A stretch of 64,000 nt of DNA, taken from positions 434,001-498,000 of the forward strand of contig CAWETL010000009.1 in NCBI GenBank assembly GCA_963812085.1, given 5' to 3'. The translations under genes and the position numbers were made by a program. The DNA comes from SPDF01 sp963812085. Its GTDB lineage: Bacteria; Gemmatimonadota; Gemmatimonadetes; Gemmatimonadales; GWC2-71-9. How positions within the stretch are numbered: position 1 is the first letter of the stretch; the number at the start of each line of letters is the position of its first letter. Below, one piece after another: positions 43,301 through 53,061 of the stretch. Under the pieces are notes generated by a model. That model had not been told where the DNA came from and did no database searches. It saw only the letters and a list, made by a program, of their open reading frames with translations.

Positions 43301-44391
43301 TGCGACTCGGGTTGCTCGACCGGTACGTGCTGCGCACCTGGATCCGGATCTTCGCGCTCACCGGCCTCGGGTTTCCGATGGTCTCCATCCTGATCCAGAT
43401 CACCGACAACATCCGCAAGCTGCTGGGCCGCGGGCTGACGATGTCGCAGATCTTCGTCAGCTACGGCTATGCCATGCCCGCCGAAATCGCCGAGGTGATG
43501 CCCGCCGCGGTGTTCTTCGCGACCGTCTTTACCCTCGGCGCGATGAGCCGCCACGCCGAGATCGTGGCGGCGCAGGCGGGCGGGCGCAGCTTCTACCGGC
43601 TGGCGCTGCCGATCTTCGGCGCGGCGGCGGTGGCCGCGGTGCTGGCGTTCGTGGTGGGAGAGATCTCCGTGGACGCGACGGCACGGGCCCTTGAGCACCA
43701 GAAGTCGCGCGACGCCCGGCCGACCGTCTCCCGCTACAACTTCGTGTACCGCGGGGACGCGAACTGGGTCTACACCGTACGCAGCCTGGACGTGACGAAC
43801 CGGGTGCTGCGGAATCCGGTGCTCCTCCGGCAGGGCAACGATTCGAGCAGGGCAAGCTATCCGGATCTCGCCGTGAGCGCCGACAGCGCCACCTACGACA
43901 CCACGGCGGGCGCCTGGCGGCTCTGGGGCGGGGCGAGCCGCATCATGTACAGCATGCAGAACCAGCCGGTGTTCGAGGCCCGGCAGATCCGGCTCCGGGC
44001 CCTGTCCCAGTCGCCGAGCGACTTGTTGGCGGAGTCCAAGCCCCCCGCGGAAATGCGCTATCCCGAGCTCGGCCGGTACATCGCGGCGCTCCGCCGGACG
44101 GGCAACGACGTCAACAAGCTCGAGGTGGACCGGGCGCTGAAGATCGCGATCCCGGTCACCTGCCTGATCATCGCCCTCTTCGGCGCCCCGCTCAGCCTGA
44201 GTTCGCCCCGGGCCGGACCGGCCTTCGGCATCGCCATCAGCCTGGCCACCACGGTGCTCTTCCTGCTCGTCATCAACCTGTCGAAGGCGGTGGGGGAGGG
44301 CGGCGTGGTGAGCCCCGTGCTGGCGGCGTGGCTCCCCAACGTCATCTTCGGGGGAGCCGCACTCATCCTGCTCCGGCGCGCGCGGACCTAG
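43300..44391 (+). CDS. lptG: lipopolysaccharide export permease LptG
   Basis: A 363-residue partner of LptF, of normal family length. It starts LLDRYVLRTWIRIFALTGLG with the expected first helix. The other helices fit the same plan: YAMPAEIAEVMPAAVFFATVFTLG, IPVTCLIIALFGAPLSL and the last pair. The periplasmic region (about 120-260) includes the VRSLDVTNRVLRNPVLLRQ beta fold. The start overlaps the lptF stop by one base, so translation is coupled. A perfect terminator follows. Confidence 0.9.
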   Translation: MRLGLLDRYVLRTWIRIFALTGLGFPMVSILIQITDNIRKLLGRGLTMSQIFVSYGYAMPAEIAEVMPAAVFFATVFTLGAMSRHAEIVAAQAGGRSFYRLALPIFGAAAVAAVLAFVVGEISVDATARALEHQKSRDARPTVSRYNFVYRGDANWVYTVRSLDVTNRVLRNPVLLRQGNDSSRASYPDLAVSADSATYDTTAGAWRLWGGASRIMYSMQNQPVFEARQIRLRALSQSPSDLLAESKPPAEMRYPELGRYIAALRRTGNDVNKLEVDRALKIAIPVTCLIIALFGAPLSLSSPRAGPAFGIAISLATTVLFLLVINLSKAVGEGGVVSPVLAAWLPNVIFGGAALILLRRART

Positions 44392-44405
44392 AGAGGGGGC
44401 GCGAC

Positions 44406-44440
44406 AAAACGACCCCCGGGGGACTCCCCGGGGGTCGTTT
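44406..44440. terminator. bidirectional intrinsic terminator
   Basis: A perfect 15-bp stem, AAACGACCCCCGGGG and CCCCGGGGGTCGTTT around GACT, with A-rich and T-rich flanks. It terminates lptF-lptG from the left and the TonB receptor gene from the right. Confidence 0.92.
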
Positions 44441-44474
44441 CGTGTCCGCCAACGGCGCGGAGGGCGCCGCGTCG

Positions 44475-47400
44475 TCAGAAGATGTACTTGCCGCCGAGCT
44501 GGATCCGCCAGACGGACGCGTTGATGTCGACCCGGTTGAGCGTCGGGAGCGCGAGGCTGTAGATGCCCCGGTTGTAGAGCGGGTCCCAGCCGCGGAGCCG
44601 GACCATGCTCTGCCCCTCGAAGGGGCTGGTCTGCTTGACCAGGCCCCACTGGTTGTCGATGAGGTTGAGCAGGTTGAAGACGTCCAGCGAGAACTGCATC
44701 ATCTGCCCGTGGAAGGTCGGGATGACCTTCTGGAGCCGGGCGTTGACCTGGTTGATCCACGGGTTCCGGCAGCTGTTCCGCTCCATGATCTGGCCCCGCT
44801 GGTTGCGGAGGCAGCTCTGGCCGTTGATGAAGTTGGCCAGGGAGTCGTACGATGCGACCGGCGTGGTCCCGAACATGGTGATGTCGCTGGCGTCGCGCGG
44901 GACATAGAACATGTCGTTGAGTTCGCGGTTGGTGCCGCCCACGCCGTCGGCGTTGGCGTCGCCGTTGATCACGTACCCGTAGGGCGAGCCCGACACGCCG
45001 GTGTAGATCAGGGAGAAGTTGAAGTCGTAGGGCAGGTCCACGGTGCCGCTCAGGACCACCCGGTGGGGCCGGTCGAAGCTGCTGGTGGTCAGCTGCCGGT
45101 TGTCGAGCGTGCCGTTGAGCGTCGCGAAGCCGTAGTTGGAGAAGGCGATGCTGGACGTCAGCGACATCAGGTCCTGGGCGTTCGAGTAGGTGTAGCCGCC
45201 GTTGAACTCGACCCCGTTGGTGAAGCGCTTCTGGAGCTGGATCGTGCCGCTGAAGGCGTGGTCCTGGGACTTGTTGATGTGCTCCAGCGCCGGCCCGAAC
45301 GCGGTGGTGACCTTGCTCGGCGTGGCGGCGCCGCTGGCCACCGCGTTGGTGCCGTAGCGGGCGCGGTTGCCCTCGCCCGTGGCGTAGCCGACTACGCCGA
45401 CCAGGTTGTTGTCCTGGAGGTAGAGCGAGTTTTCCGTCGCGGTGTAGAGGAGGTCGAGGGTGCCGACCATGTTCCACGGGAGCCGGCGGTCCACACCCAG
45501 CGACAGCTTCATGTTCTGCTCGAACTTGAACTTGCTGTCGAAGTAGTTGATGGTCGGGATGGCCTGCGTCGGCCCGGGGCCGCAGGTGGTCGGCTGGTTG
45601 GCCGGGTCCAGCGTGAACACCGGGACGTTGACCCCGGTGCAGGTGAGCTGGGTCTGCTCCATGCCGGTGTTGCCGTACGCGTTGGACATCCACACGTAGG
45701 CCGGCCGGCCGCCGAAGAAGCCGGCGCCGCCGCGCACGATCGTCATGCCGCTGCCGTCGAGATCCCAGTTGAACCCGAGGCGGGGCGACCAGGTGGTGTT
45801 GCCGGTCGGGATGACGCTGGTGTTGATCCCCATGATCGAGTCGAGCGTCGGGTTGTACGACGGCTTGTCCGGGAAGTTCGGGATGTCCGCCCGGAGGCCG
45901 ATCGTCATGTTGACGTCCTTGCCGAGGGAGAACTGGTCCTGGAGGTAGAAGCCGAGCTGCTGGACGTGGAAGTCCGCCTCCGGCCCGCCGGGACGCAGCG
46001 GCAGCGCGCGGTCGAAGCGGGTCGGCGTGTTGTTCTCGAAGTTGGTGATGCCGTCCACCGCGCCGACGTTGGAAAAGGTCCACTGCCCGATGCTCTGCGG
46101 GAAGAAGACGTTGTTGAAGTGGAAGAACTCGTTGTGCGTGCCGATGGTGATCCGGTTGTCGCCGAGGCCGAACGTGAGGTTGTCGGTCAGCTCGTAGATG
46201 TCCTGGTCGAGCGAGTTGGCCTGGGAGAACCGCTCCGCGCCGGCCACCAGCTGCGTGCCGGTGGTGCCGGACGCCACGAGGATGGTCGGATAGGTGGTGT
46301 TCGGCGGGCGGTTGTCGCGGATGGACTGCCACCCGGCGATGAACTCGTTGGAGTACTTGCCGCCGAAGACCCCGTTCCAGATCAGGCGGAGCGAATTCGT
46401 GTTGTTCTCGATCGAATAGGCCCCGGAGGTGAGCTGGTACTGCCCGTTCTGGGAGCGGGAGAGCACGTCGATCGAGGCGGCGACGTTGTTGTAGGACAGC
46501 GAGACGTTGTGGTTGAAGGTCGGCGACCAGGTCAGCTTGCCGAAGTAGGTCGGGTTGGGGTTCTCGATGGTGAACGGCCCGGCGTCGCCGGCGCCGCCCC
46601 ACTGGTCCGCCCCGAGCGCGGTCAGGTGGGTGGTCATCCGGGGCACGTCGCCCACGTTCGCGCCGGACTGCGCCAGCGTGATGCCGTTGAACGGCGTGGC
46701 CTTCGACTGGATGTCGGCGGCGCCGAAGAACTGCAGCTTGTCCTTGATGATCGCCCCGCCGAACGTGCCGCCCCACTGCAGCACCTTGAAGTCCGCGGCG
46801 CGGGCGCCGTTGACGTCGGTGCCCACCATGTTCTGGTTCTGGTAGTAGCCGAAGACGGAGCCGGCAAAGGTGTTGGTGCCCGACTGCGTGACCGCGTTGA
46901 CCAGGCCGCCGGCGAAGTTGCCCTGCCGAATGTCGTACGGGGCCACGAGGACCTGGAATTCCTTGACGGCCTCGAGCGAAATGGCCTTGGCGGCCGCCTG
47001 CCCGCCGGGGGCGCCGGTGGAGCCGAGACCGAAGAGGTCGTTGTTGATGCCGCCGTCCACCTGGATGCTGTTGAAGCGGTTGTTCTGCCCGCCCGCCGAC
47101 ACGCCGCCCGAGACGTTCGCCACCTGCGGCGTGGTGGACACCAGGTCGGTGAAGTTCCGGCCGAGGATCGGCAGCCGGTTGATGGCGGTGTCGGAAATCG
47201 ACTGCGCCACGCCGGTCTTCGCGGTGTTCATGATCGGGTCGCCGCCGGTCTCGGCCTGGACCGCGATCTCCTGCAGCTGGACGATCTGCTTGATAAGGCT
47301 GAAGTCCGCCACGAAGCGCTGACCGAGGGCCAGCGTCACGTTGTCCCGCTTGGCGGCCTCGAAGCCGATGGCCCGGACCTCGATGGTGTAGGGGCCGCCG

Positions 47401-47642
47401 ACCGGCACGTTTTCGATGAAGAACTTCCCGCTGGAGCGGCTGGTGGCCTGGGTGCGGGATCCGGTGGAGCGGTTGGTGACGGTGACGACGGCGCCTTCCA
47501 CCGGCGCGTCGCCGTCCGCCTGCCGCACCGTGCCCTGGATGGCCGCGGTCGTCACGCCCTGCGCGAAGAGGTCTCCCGAGCCGAGCGCCAGCAGGGCACC
47601 CGCCGAAACGGCGATCGCTACCCGACGAATCCATGACTGCAT
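44475..47642 (-). CDS. TonB-dependent receptor (Oar-like, carboxypeptidase-regulatory domain)
   Basis: A 1055-residue outer-membrane receptor. The start is the ATG at 47642 with signal peptide MQSWIRRVAIAVSAGALLALGSGDLFAQ. A carboxypeptidase-regulatory beta-sandwich (about 29-115, IQGTVRQADGDAPVEGAVVTV) precedes the plug (about 120-250, LPILGRNFTDLVSTTPQVANVSGG, NRFNSIQVDGGINND) and a 22-strand-type barrel ending in Phe (LGGKYIF). Oar-like receptors in myxobacteria export or take up unknown ligands and some are linked to surface protein release. The substrate cannot be inferred. A SD of CGAGGTG lies eight bases before the ATG. Confidence 0.9.
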   Translation of the reverse strand: MQSWIRRVAIAVSAGALLALGSGDLFAQGVTTAAIQGTVRQADGDAPVEGAVVTVTNRSTGSRTQATSRSSGKFFIENVPVGGPYTIEVRAIGFEAAKRDNVTLALGQRFVADFSLIKQIVQLQEIAVQAETGGDPIMNTAKTGVAQSISDTAINRLPILGRNFTDLVSTTPQVANVSGGVSAGGQNNRFNSIQVDGGINNDLFGLGSTGAPGGQAAAKAISLEAVKEFQVLVAPYDIRQGNFAGGLVNAVTQSGTNTFAGSVFGYYQNQNMVGTDVNGARAADFKVLQWGGTFGGAIIKDKLQFFGAADIQSKATPFNGITLAQSGANVGDVPRMTTHLTALGADQWGGAGDAGPFTIENPNPTYFGKLTWSPTFNHNVSLSYNNVAASIDVLSRSQNGQYQLTSGAYSIENNTNSLRLIWNGVFGGKYSNEFIAGWQSIRDNRPPNTTYPTILVASGTTGTQLVAGAERFSQANSLDQDIYELTDNLTFGLGDNRITIGTHNEFFHFNNVFFPQSIGQWTFSNVGAVDGITNFENNTPTRFDRALPLRPGGPEADFHVQQLGFYLQDQFSLGKDVNMTIGLRADIPNFPDKPSYNPTLDSIMGINTSVIPTGNTTWSPRLGFNWDLDGSGMTIVRGGAGFFGGRPAYVWMSNAYGNTGMEQTQLTCTGVNVPVFTLDPANQPTTCGPGPTQAIPTINYFDSKFKFEQNMKLSLGVDRRLPWNMVGTLDLLYTATENSLYLQDNNLVGVVGYATGEGNRARYGTNAVASGAATPSKVTTAFGPALEHINKSQDHAFSGTIQLQKRFTNGVEFNGGYTYSNAQDLMSLTSSIAFSNYGFATLNGTLDNRQLTTSSFDRPHRVVLSGTVDLPYDFNFSLIYTGVSGSPYGYVINGDANADGVGGTNRELNDMFYVPRDASDITMFGTTPVASYDSLANFINGQSCLRNQRGQIMERNSCRNPWINQVNARLQKVIPTFHGQMMQFSLDVFNLLNLIDNQWGLVKQTSPFEGQSMVRLRGWDPLYNRGIYSLALPTLNRVDINASVWRIQLGGKYIF

Positions 47643-47798
47643 TAGGGACACCTCGATTGAAGTGAAGCGGGCGCGGGGGAGCCCGTCCGACCGATCAGCG
47701 TGGGGGCATATACAACCGCCGGGAGCGGGCCAGGCGCCCCGGGGAATGGCGAAAAACATACGCCGGGAGCGCGCAGAATCAAGCCGGAGGGCGCGGCC

Positions 47799-49157
47799 TC
47801 AGGACGCGCGCCCGTCACCCCGCTGGCCGAGGGCGCGCCAGGCGTAGTAGACTGGAATCCCGACGAGGATGATCCCGAACGTGATGCCGGTGTTGACCGG
47901 ATCGGTCCACAGCGCGTTCAGGATGATGCCGACCGACGCCGCGAGGAAGAGGAGGGGCACCACCGGGTAGCCCCAGGTGCGGTAGGGACGCACGAGCTCG
48001 GGGCGACTCTTGCGCAGGACGAACACCGCGCCCACCGCCAGCGCATAGAACGGCCAGATGCCCAGGATGAACTTGTCGGCCAGCTGCTGGAAGTCGTTCA
48101 GGAGCACGTACACGACGCCGAGCGTGGTGGTCAGGAGGATGGCCACCGAGGGGCTCTTTCGCGTCGGGCTGATCCGGGCGATGGCCTTGAAGAAGAGCCC
48201 GCGGTCCGCCATCGCGAAGAAGATCCGCGGCGCCGTCATCATCGAGCCCAGCAGCGCGCTGAAGGTCGAGATCATCACCACGCCCGAGATGACGGCACCG
48301 CCCCCGGTCCGCCCGAACAGCGGGATCCGGTCGGCGGCCGTGGCGGCGATGAGCGCGGAGCCGGCCATTTCCGGCAGCGGCACGAGGTAGAGGTAGGCCA
48401 GGTTGACCGTCAGGTAGATGACCACGATGGCCGTTGTGCCGAGGAGGAGGGCCCGCGGGAGCGTCCGCGCGGGGTCCCGCACCTCGCCCCCCACGTAGGC
48501 CAGGTCGGCCCAGCCGTCGTAGGTCCACATGATCGAGATGAGCGCGGTCCCCATCACGGAGAGCTCCACCCCGCCCCCCCACGCGGGGGCGAAATGCGCC
48601 GTGCTGCCCTGCCCGACGAGAAAGGCGAGGCCCGCCAGCGCGATCAGCGCGCCGTACTTGAGGACGGTGGTGAAATTCACCAGTACCGCGGCGATGTTCA
48701 CCCCGAAATAGTTGAAGAGCCCGACGAGGATGATGGCGCCGGCGGCCACGTACTGCACCTCTGCCGGAGACAGCGGGACGAAGTACCCGAAGTACTCCGC
48801 GAAGATGGTCGAGATGGCCCCCAGCGCGGAGGCACGGATGACGGCCAGCGCCGACCACCCGAACAGGAAGGCCGGGAGCGGCCCGAACGCCTCGAGGATG
48901 TAGGCAAAGACGCCCCCCGAGCGCGGCATCGCGGCCGCAAGCTCCGCGTAGGTGAGCGCGCCGCAGAGGGCAATCGCCCCGCCGATGGCCCAGGCCAGGA
49001 GGAAGGGGCCGGGCTCGGTGATCCGGGCCGCCACGCCGGCAGGCACCCGGAAGATGCCGCTGCCGATGGTCGAGCCCACGAGGACGCCCACCGCACTCAG
49101 CAGGCCCAGGCGCCGCGGAAGGCTTTCGCCCCAGGCGTCGCGTTCAGGTGTTTGCAT
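47799..49157 (-). CDS. APC family amino-acid permease
   Basis: A 452-residue integral membrane protein with 12 predicted helices. The first helix motif is LLSAVGVLVGSTIGSGIFRVP, the substrate-gate sequence typical of LAT/APC carriers, and helix 6 region reads ALISIMWTYDGWADLAYVGGEVRDPART. It resembles serine/threonine or amino-acid exchangers (LAT subgroup); the substrate is unknown. The ATG at 49157 diverges from ctaB. No partner subunit is encoded nearby. Confidence 0.88.
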   Translation of the reverse strand: MQTPERDAWGESLPRRLGLLSAVGVLVGSTIGSGIFRVPAGVAARITEPGPFLLAWAIGGAIALCGALTYAELAAAMPRSGGVFAYILEAFGPLPAFLFGWSALAVIRASALGAISTIFAEYFGYFVPLSPAEVQYVAAGAIILVGLFNYFGVNIAAVLVNFTTVLKYGALIALAGLAFLVGQGSTAHFAPAWGGGVELSVMGTALISIMWTYDGWADLAYVGGEVRDPARTLPRALLLGTTAIVVIYLTVNLAYLYLVPLPEMAGSALIAATAADRIPLFGRTGGGAVISGVVMISTFSALLGSMMTAPRIFFAMADRGLFFKAIARISPTRKSPSVAILLTTTLGVVYVLLNDFQQLADKFILGIWPFYALAVGAVFVLRKSRPELVRPYRTWGYPVVPLLFLAASVGIILNALWTDPVNTGITFGIILVGIPVYYAWRALGQRGDGRAS

Positions 49158-49251
49158 CGGTGGAGTTTGCGGCCCCGCCCGCCGCTTGACAAGGACCGGG
49201 CCGGGGCCGTTTCTTTTCCTCTTGAGCTTCCCCGCCCACCCGGAGTCCGGA

Positions 49252-50247
49252 ATGGCCACGCCGCAGGATGCCCCCACGTCGCTCCCGGCCTCCGCCGGCC
49301 CCCGGCGCCCGTCGCTCCTGCGCGACCTCGTGGCGCTCACCAAGCCCCGGGTCATCTCGCTGCTCCTCGTGACCGCCGTCGCCCCGATGTTCATCACTGG
49401 GCTCGGCGTGCCGCCGCTGGCCCTGGTGGGCTGGGTCCTGCTGGGCGGATTCCTCATGGCGGGCGGCGCCAACGCCATCAACATGTGGTTCGACCAGGAC
49501 ATCGACCATTTCATGTCCCGGACCCGGCTCCGGCCCGTCCCCTCCGGACGGGTGGCCCCCCTGGTCGCCCTCCTGTTCGGGATCGGCCTCGGCGCGCTTT
49601 CCTTCGGCATCCTCTGGCGCTTCGCCAATCCGCTGAGCGCGTGGCTGGCCCTGGGCGGCCTCCTCTTCTATGTGCTGATCTACACCGTCTGGCTCAAGCG
49701 CTCCACGCCGCAGAACATCGTCATCGGCGGGGCGGCCGGCGCCTTCCCGCCGCTGGTGGGATACGCCGCCATGGCCGGCAAGCTCGACCTGACGGCCCTC
49801 TACCTCTTCGCCATCATCTTCTACTGGACGCCGCCCCATTTCTGGGCGCTGGCCCTGCTCAAGAAGGGTGAGTACGCCAAGGCGGGCATCCCGATGCTCC
49901 CGGTGGTGCGGGGCGACCGCGAGACCAAGGTGCAGATGCTCATCTACACCCTGATCCTGCTGCCGCTCACCATCCTGCCCGCCTTCATCGGCGCCTTCGG
50001 CCTGCTCTACGCGGTGACGGCGCTGGCCCTCGGCGGGCGGTTCCTCTGGTACAACTTCCAGCTGCTCCGCGAAGACGGCGTGACGCCCACCGCGTGGAAG
50101 ATGTACAAGTACTCGCTGGTGTACCTGGCGCTCCTCTTCGCGGCCATGAGCGTGGACCGTGCGCTCCCGCGCGAGGCCGTGGCCCAGGCCCCGAACGTCC
50201 TGATCCTCGACCAGCCGGAGCCCGCCGCCGGCCTTCCCGGCCGGTGA
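49252..50247 (+). CDS. ctaB: protoheme IX farnesyltransferase
   Basis: A 331-residue UbiA-family membrane enzyme that converts protoheme IX to heme O for terminal oxidases. The NxxxDxxxD motif is N77-D81-D85 in NAINMWFDQDID, the second Asp-rich loop lies in GYAAMAGKLDLTALYLF, and YWTPPHFWALAL is typical of CtaB. The start taken (MATPQDAPTSLPA) gives a short cytoplasmic tail before the first helix. Its stop overlaps the next gene (GTGA). No oxidase genes are in the window. Confidence 0.94.
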   Translation: MATPQDAPTSLPASAGPRRPSLLRDLVALTKPRVISLLLVTAVAPMFITGLGVPPLALVGWVLLGGFLMAGGANAINMWFDQDIDHFMSRTRLRPVPSGRVAPLVALLFGIGLGALSFGILWRFANPLSAWLALGGLLFYVLIYTVWLKRSTPQNIVIGGAAGAFPPLVGYAAMAGKLDLTALYLFAIIFYWTPPHFWALALLKKGEYAKAGIPMLPVVRGDRETKVQMLIYTLILLPLTILPAFIGAFGLLYAVTALALGGRFLWYNFQLLREDGVTPTAWKMYKYSLVYLALLFAAMSVDRALPREAVAQAPNVLILDQPEPAAGLPGR

Positions 50248-52055
50248 CCGCGCCCGAACAGCCCGCCGAGCGCCGCCGCCTCCCCTCCCCCAAGCAGCTC
50301 GCCCGCCTCTGGCCGCGGGTTCGGCCCCACCGGCGGGCGCTGGTCCTGGCCTCGCTGGCCCTCGTCCTGAGCGCGGCCATCGGCCTGGCGTTCCCCCTCG
50401 TCGTGGGCCGGCTCCTCGACGCCGCCTTCGTCCTGCAGAACCGGGCCACGCTCGACAAGGTGGCCCTGGGGCTGGTGGGGCTCTTCCTGGTGCAGGCGTT
50501 CCTCAACTACGCCCAGACCTACCTGCTGAGCGCCACCGGCGAGCGCGCGGTGGCGGGGCTCCGCGGGGAGCTCTTCGCCAAGCTGCTGGACATGCCGCCC
50601 GGCTTCTTTGCCGACCGGAAGACCGGGGAACTCACCAGCCGGCTCACCACGGACATCGGGCTCCTGCAGGGCGTCCTGAGCAACCAGGTGGCGGAGTTCG
50701 CCCGCCAGATCCTGGCCCTGGTGGGCGGCATCGCCCTCCTGACGTATATCCAGCCGCGCCTGACGCTCACCGCCCTCGCGGTGGTGCCGGTGGCGGTGGG
50801 CACGGCGCTCTTTTTCGGGCGGCGGCTCCGGCGGATGAGCACCGGGGTGCAGGACAAGGTGGCCGACGCCACGGCGGTGGCGGAGGAGGCGTTCAGCCAG
50901 ATCCGCACCGTGCAGAGCTTCGTGCAGGAGCCCGCCGAGCGCGCCCGGTACGGCGGGATGATCGGGAAGGTGGTCGAGACGGCCCTCGTCCGGGCGCAGG
51001 TACGCGGGGTGTTCTTCGGGGCCATCACCTTCAGCATGTTCACCGGGATCGTCATCGTGCTCTGGCAGGGGGGGCGGCTGGTGCTGGACGGCTCCCTGAC
51101 GGCCGGGACGCTGGTGAGCTTCCTCCTGCTCACCGTGACCATCGCCGCGGCCGTGGGCGCCCTCGCCTCCTTCTTCAGCAACTACCAGGAGTCGGTGGGG
51201 GCGGCAGAGCGGGTGTTCCAGCTCCTGGAGGCGGAGAGCCCCATCTGTGACCCTCCGGCGCCGGTGTCCCTCCCCAAGTCGGTGAGCGGCCGGGTGGAGT
51301 TCGACCGGGTGTCGTTCCGGTATCTCGACCACCCGGACGCGCCCTGGGCGCTCCGGGAGGTCAGCCTGTCGCTTGCCCCCGGCGAGGTGGTGGCCATCGT
51401 GGGCCCCTCCGGGGCCGGCAAGACGACCATGGTGAGCCTCCTGCCCCGGTTCTGGGACGTGGCCGAGGGGTCGATCCGCCTCGAGGGCATCGACGTGCGC
51501 GAGCTGCGCCTCCGGGAACTCCGCGGGGCCATCGGCATCGTGCCGCAGGAGCCGGCCCTCTTCAGCGGGACGGTGCGGGAGAACATCGCCTATGCGCGCC
51601 CGGAGGCCACCGAGGCCGACGTGGAGCGGGCGGCCCGGGCGGCGCACGCCCACGAGTTCGTGGAGCGGCTGCCGGACGGCTACGACACCATCGTGGGGGA
51701 GCGGGGGGTCAAGCTCTCCGGCGGCCAGCGGCAGCGGATCGCGATTGCCCGGGCGGTGCTCAAGGACCCGGCGGTGCTGGTGCTGGACGAGGCCACCAGC
51801 AGCCTGGACACCGAGAGCGAGCGGCTGGTCGAGGATGCCCTCGAGAAGCTCCTGGTGGGCCGGACGACGCTGATTATTGCCCACCGGCTCAGCACGGTGC
51901 GCCGGGCCGACCGGCTCGTGGTGCTGAACCACGGCCGCCTGGTGGAGCAGGGCACCCACGCCGACCTGCTGGCGCGGGGCGGGCTCTACGCCCGGCTCTA
52001 CCAGCGGCAGTTCCGGGAAGGCGACGCGGAGTTCGAAGCCGCCGCCGTCGGGTAG
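50244..52055 (+). CDS. ABC exporter, MsbA/LmrA-like half-transporter
   Basis: A 603-residue half transporter starting at the GTG at 50244, overlapping the ctaB stop. Six transmembrane helices (about 28-320) form the type IV exporter domain, followed by the nucleotide-binding domain: Walker A GPSGAGKTT (about 389), signature LSGGQRQRIAIARA, Walker B VLVLDEATSSLD, H-loop IIAHRLSTV. The substrate (lipid, peptide or drug) is not shown by the sequence. It resembles MsbA/LmrA by length and Q-loop. Confidence 0.9.
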   Translation: MTAPEQPAERRRLPSPKQLARLWPRVRPHRRALVLASLALVLSAAIGLAFPLVVGRLLDAAFVLQNRATLDKVALGLVGLFLVQAFLNYAQTYLLSATGERAVAGLRGELFAKLLDMPPGFFADRKTGELTSRLTTDIGLLQGVLSNQVAEFARQILALVGGIALLTYIQPRLTLTALAVVPVAVGTALFFGRRLRRMSTGVQDKVADATAVAEEAFSQIRTVQSFVQEPAERARYGGMIGKVVETALVRAQVRGVFFGAITFSMFTGIVIVLWQGGRLVLDGSLTAGTLVSFLLLTVTIAAAVGALASFFSNYQESVGAAERVFQLLEAESPICDPPAPVSLPKSVSGRVEFDRVSFRYLDHPDAPWALREVSLSLAPGEVVAIVGPSGAGKTTMVSLLPRFWDVAEGSIRLEGIDVRELRLRELRGAIGIVPQEPALFSGTVRENIAYARPEATEADVERAARAAHAHEFVERLPDGYDTIVGERGVKLSGGQRQRIAIARAVLKDPAVLVLDEATSSLDTESERLVEDALEKLLVGRTTLIIAHRLSTVRRADRLVVLNHGRLVEQGTHADLLARGGLYARLYQRQFREGDAEFEAAAVG

Positions 52056-52089
52056 TCGTCCGCACAGCTACGCCCGCGAGCCCCCTTCT

Positions 52090-52126
52090 GTCATTGCGAG
52101 GCCACGCAGTGGCCGAAGCAATCTCG
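52090..52126. repeat. half copy of GTCATTGCGAGG-family repeat
   Basis: GTCATTGCGAGGCC followed by a GGCCGAAGCAATCTCG arm, related to the element at 11800-11883. It lies directly before a terminator, 34 bases after the ABC exporter stop. Confidence 0.7.
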
Positions 52127-52136
52127 CTGCGCAAAG

Positions 52137-52171
52137 AGAAGCGCCCCCGCGAACTTCGCGGGGGCGCTTCT
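52137..52171. terminator. bidirectional intrinsic terminator
   Basis: Perfect 16-bp stem, AGAAGCGCCCCCGCGA and TCGCGGGGGCGCTTCT around ACT, followed on the plus strand by ATTCTT. It ends the ABC exporter transcript and probably the lipoprotein gene from the other side. Confidence 0.85.
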
Positions 52172-52218
52172 ATTCTTCGGGACAGCCCCGGTGCTTCCGG
52201 CCGCCGGGGAATGGAGCC

Positions 52219-53061
52219 CTAATTGAATAGAATCTTGATCCAGGCCGGCGGCGGGATGGCGGGGCTGTAGAACGGCCCGTAGTCCGCGACTTCCAGGTAA
52301 TAGGTGCCGGCTGCCGGGAAGTTGATCGTGCACGTTTCGGGTTGGCCAGTTGCGCCGCTGCCCTTGGCATCGCATCCGCCGCCCAGGACACCGTTGAACG
52401 CCGAGTCCATGAAGTAGAGGCCCAGGTCGTCCGTGTTGCTCCAGGTGACGGTGAAGGTGTGCGCCCCCGCGGCTGCCGCAACAAATTGGTAGTACTGGCA
52501 ACCGGCACCACCGCCATTGCCCGTCGCCGCGCAGGCGCTGGTCATCGGCGAGTTGTCATAGAACCCGGGAGCGGCCACGGCCGGCGTCGCAGCAGCCGGA
52601 GACGTGCTGGTGTAGATGCTGGTCGTCGACATCGTCAAACCGGTCGGTACAGACGCCGGCAGCGTGAGCTGGAATTGAGGCGCAGCGGCCGCGGCCACCT
52701 TTGTGATGGTCGGGGCGCCGCTCGAGCCGGGCTGCGGCACGACTGTCAGGACCGTGCCTCCCCCGGTGACGCTGACGGTGATCGCGGCCTTCGTGCCCCA
52801 GGAAACCACCGAGGTCGACTGCGCCGCGTACGCCGGATCGAGAGTGAGCACCACCTGCGCACCGACCTGCGCGTTCACGTTGCCGGTCATGGTGGCGGGC
52901 ACACTGGCCAGCACCGGAGCGACCATCGTATCGGTGGTCTTAAAGGTGAACCGCAGCGTCGGCGACCCGGTCAGCGTCACGTTGGTCATCTGGCCGAGCG
53001 CGTGGGTGTTGGCCGCGACGAGCATCTTGATCCAGCTGCCATCCGGTGCCAATCTGGTCAC
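52219..53061 (-). pseudogene. broken lipoprotein gene, 3' part (PPC-like domain)
   Basis: C-terminal piece of about 280 codons of a secreted protein. It contains repeated Ig-like folds (VTLTGSPTLRFTFKTT, VVLTLDPAYAAQSTSVVSWGTKAAITVSVTGGGTVLTVVP) and ends with a pre-peptidase C-terminal-like domain (YYQFVAAAAGAHTFTVTWSNTDDLGLYF, FPAAGTYYLEVADYG). The 5' part lies at 53058-53597 in another frame. Three single-base shifts between 53060 and 53160 separate them. The apparent start in this frame (ATG at 53061) is probably artificial. Confidence 0.6.

Noticed and set aside
49186..49214. TTGACA as ctaB promoter
   Set aside because: The -35 is perfect but no acceptable -10 follows at 16-18 bases; left out.
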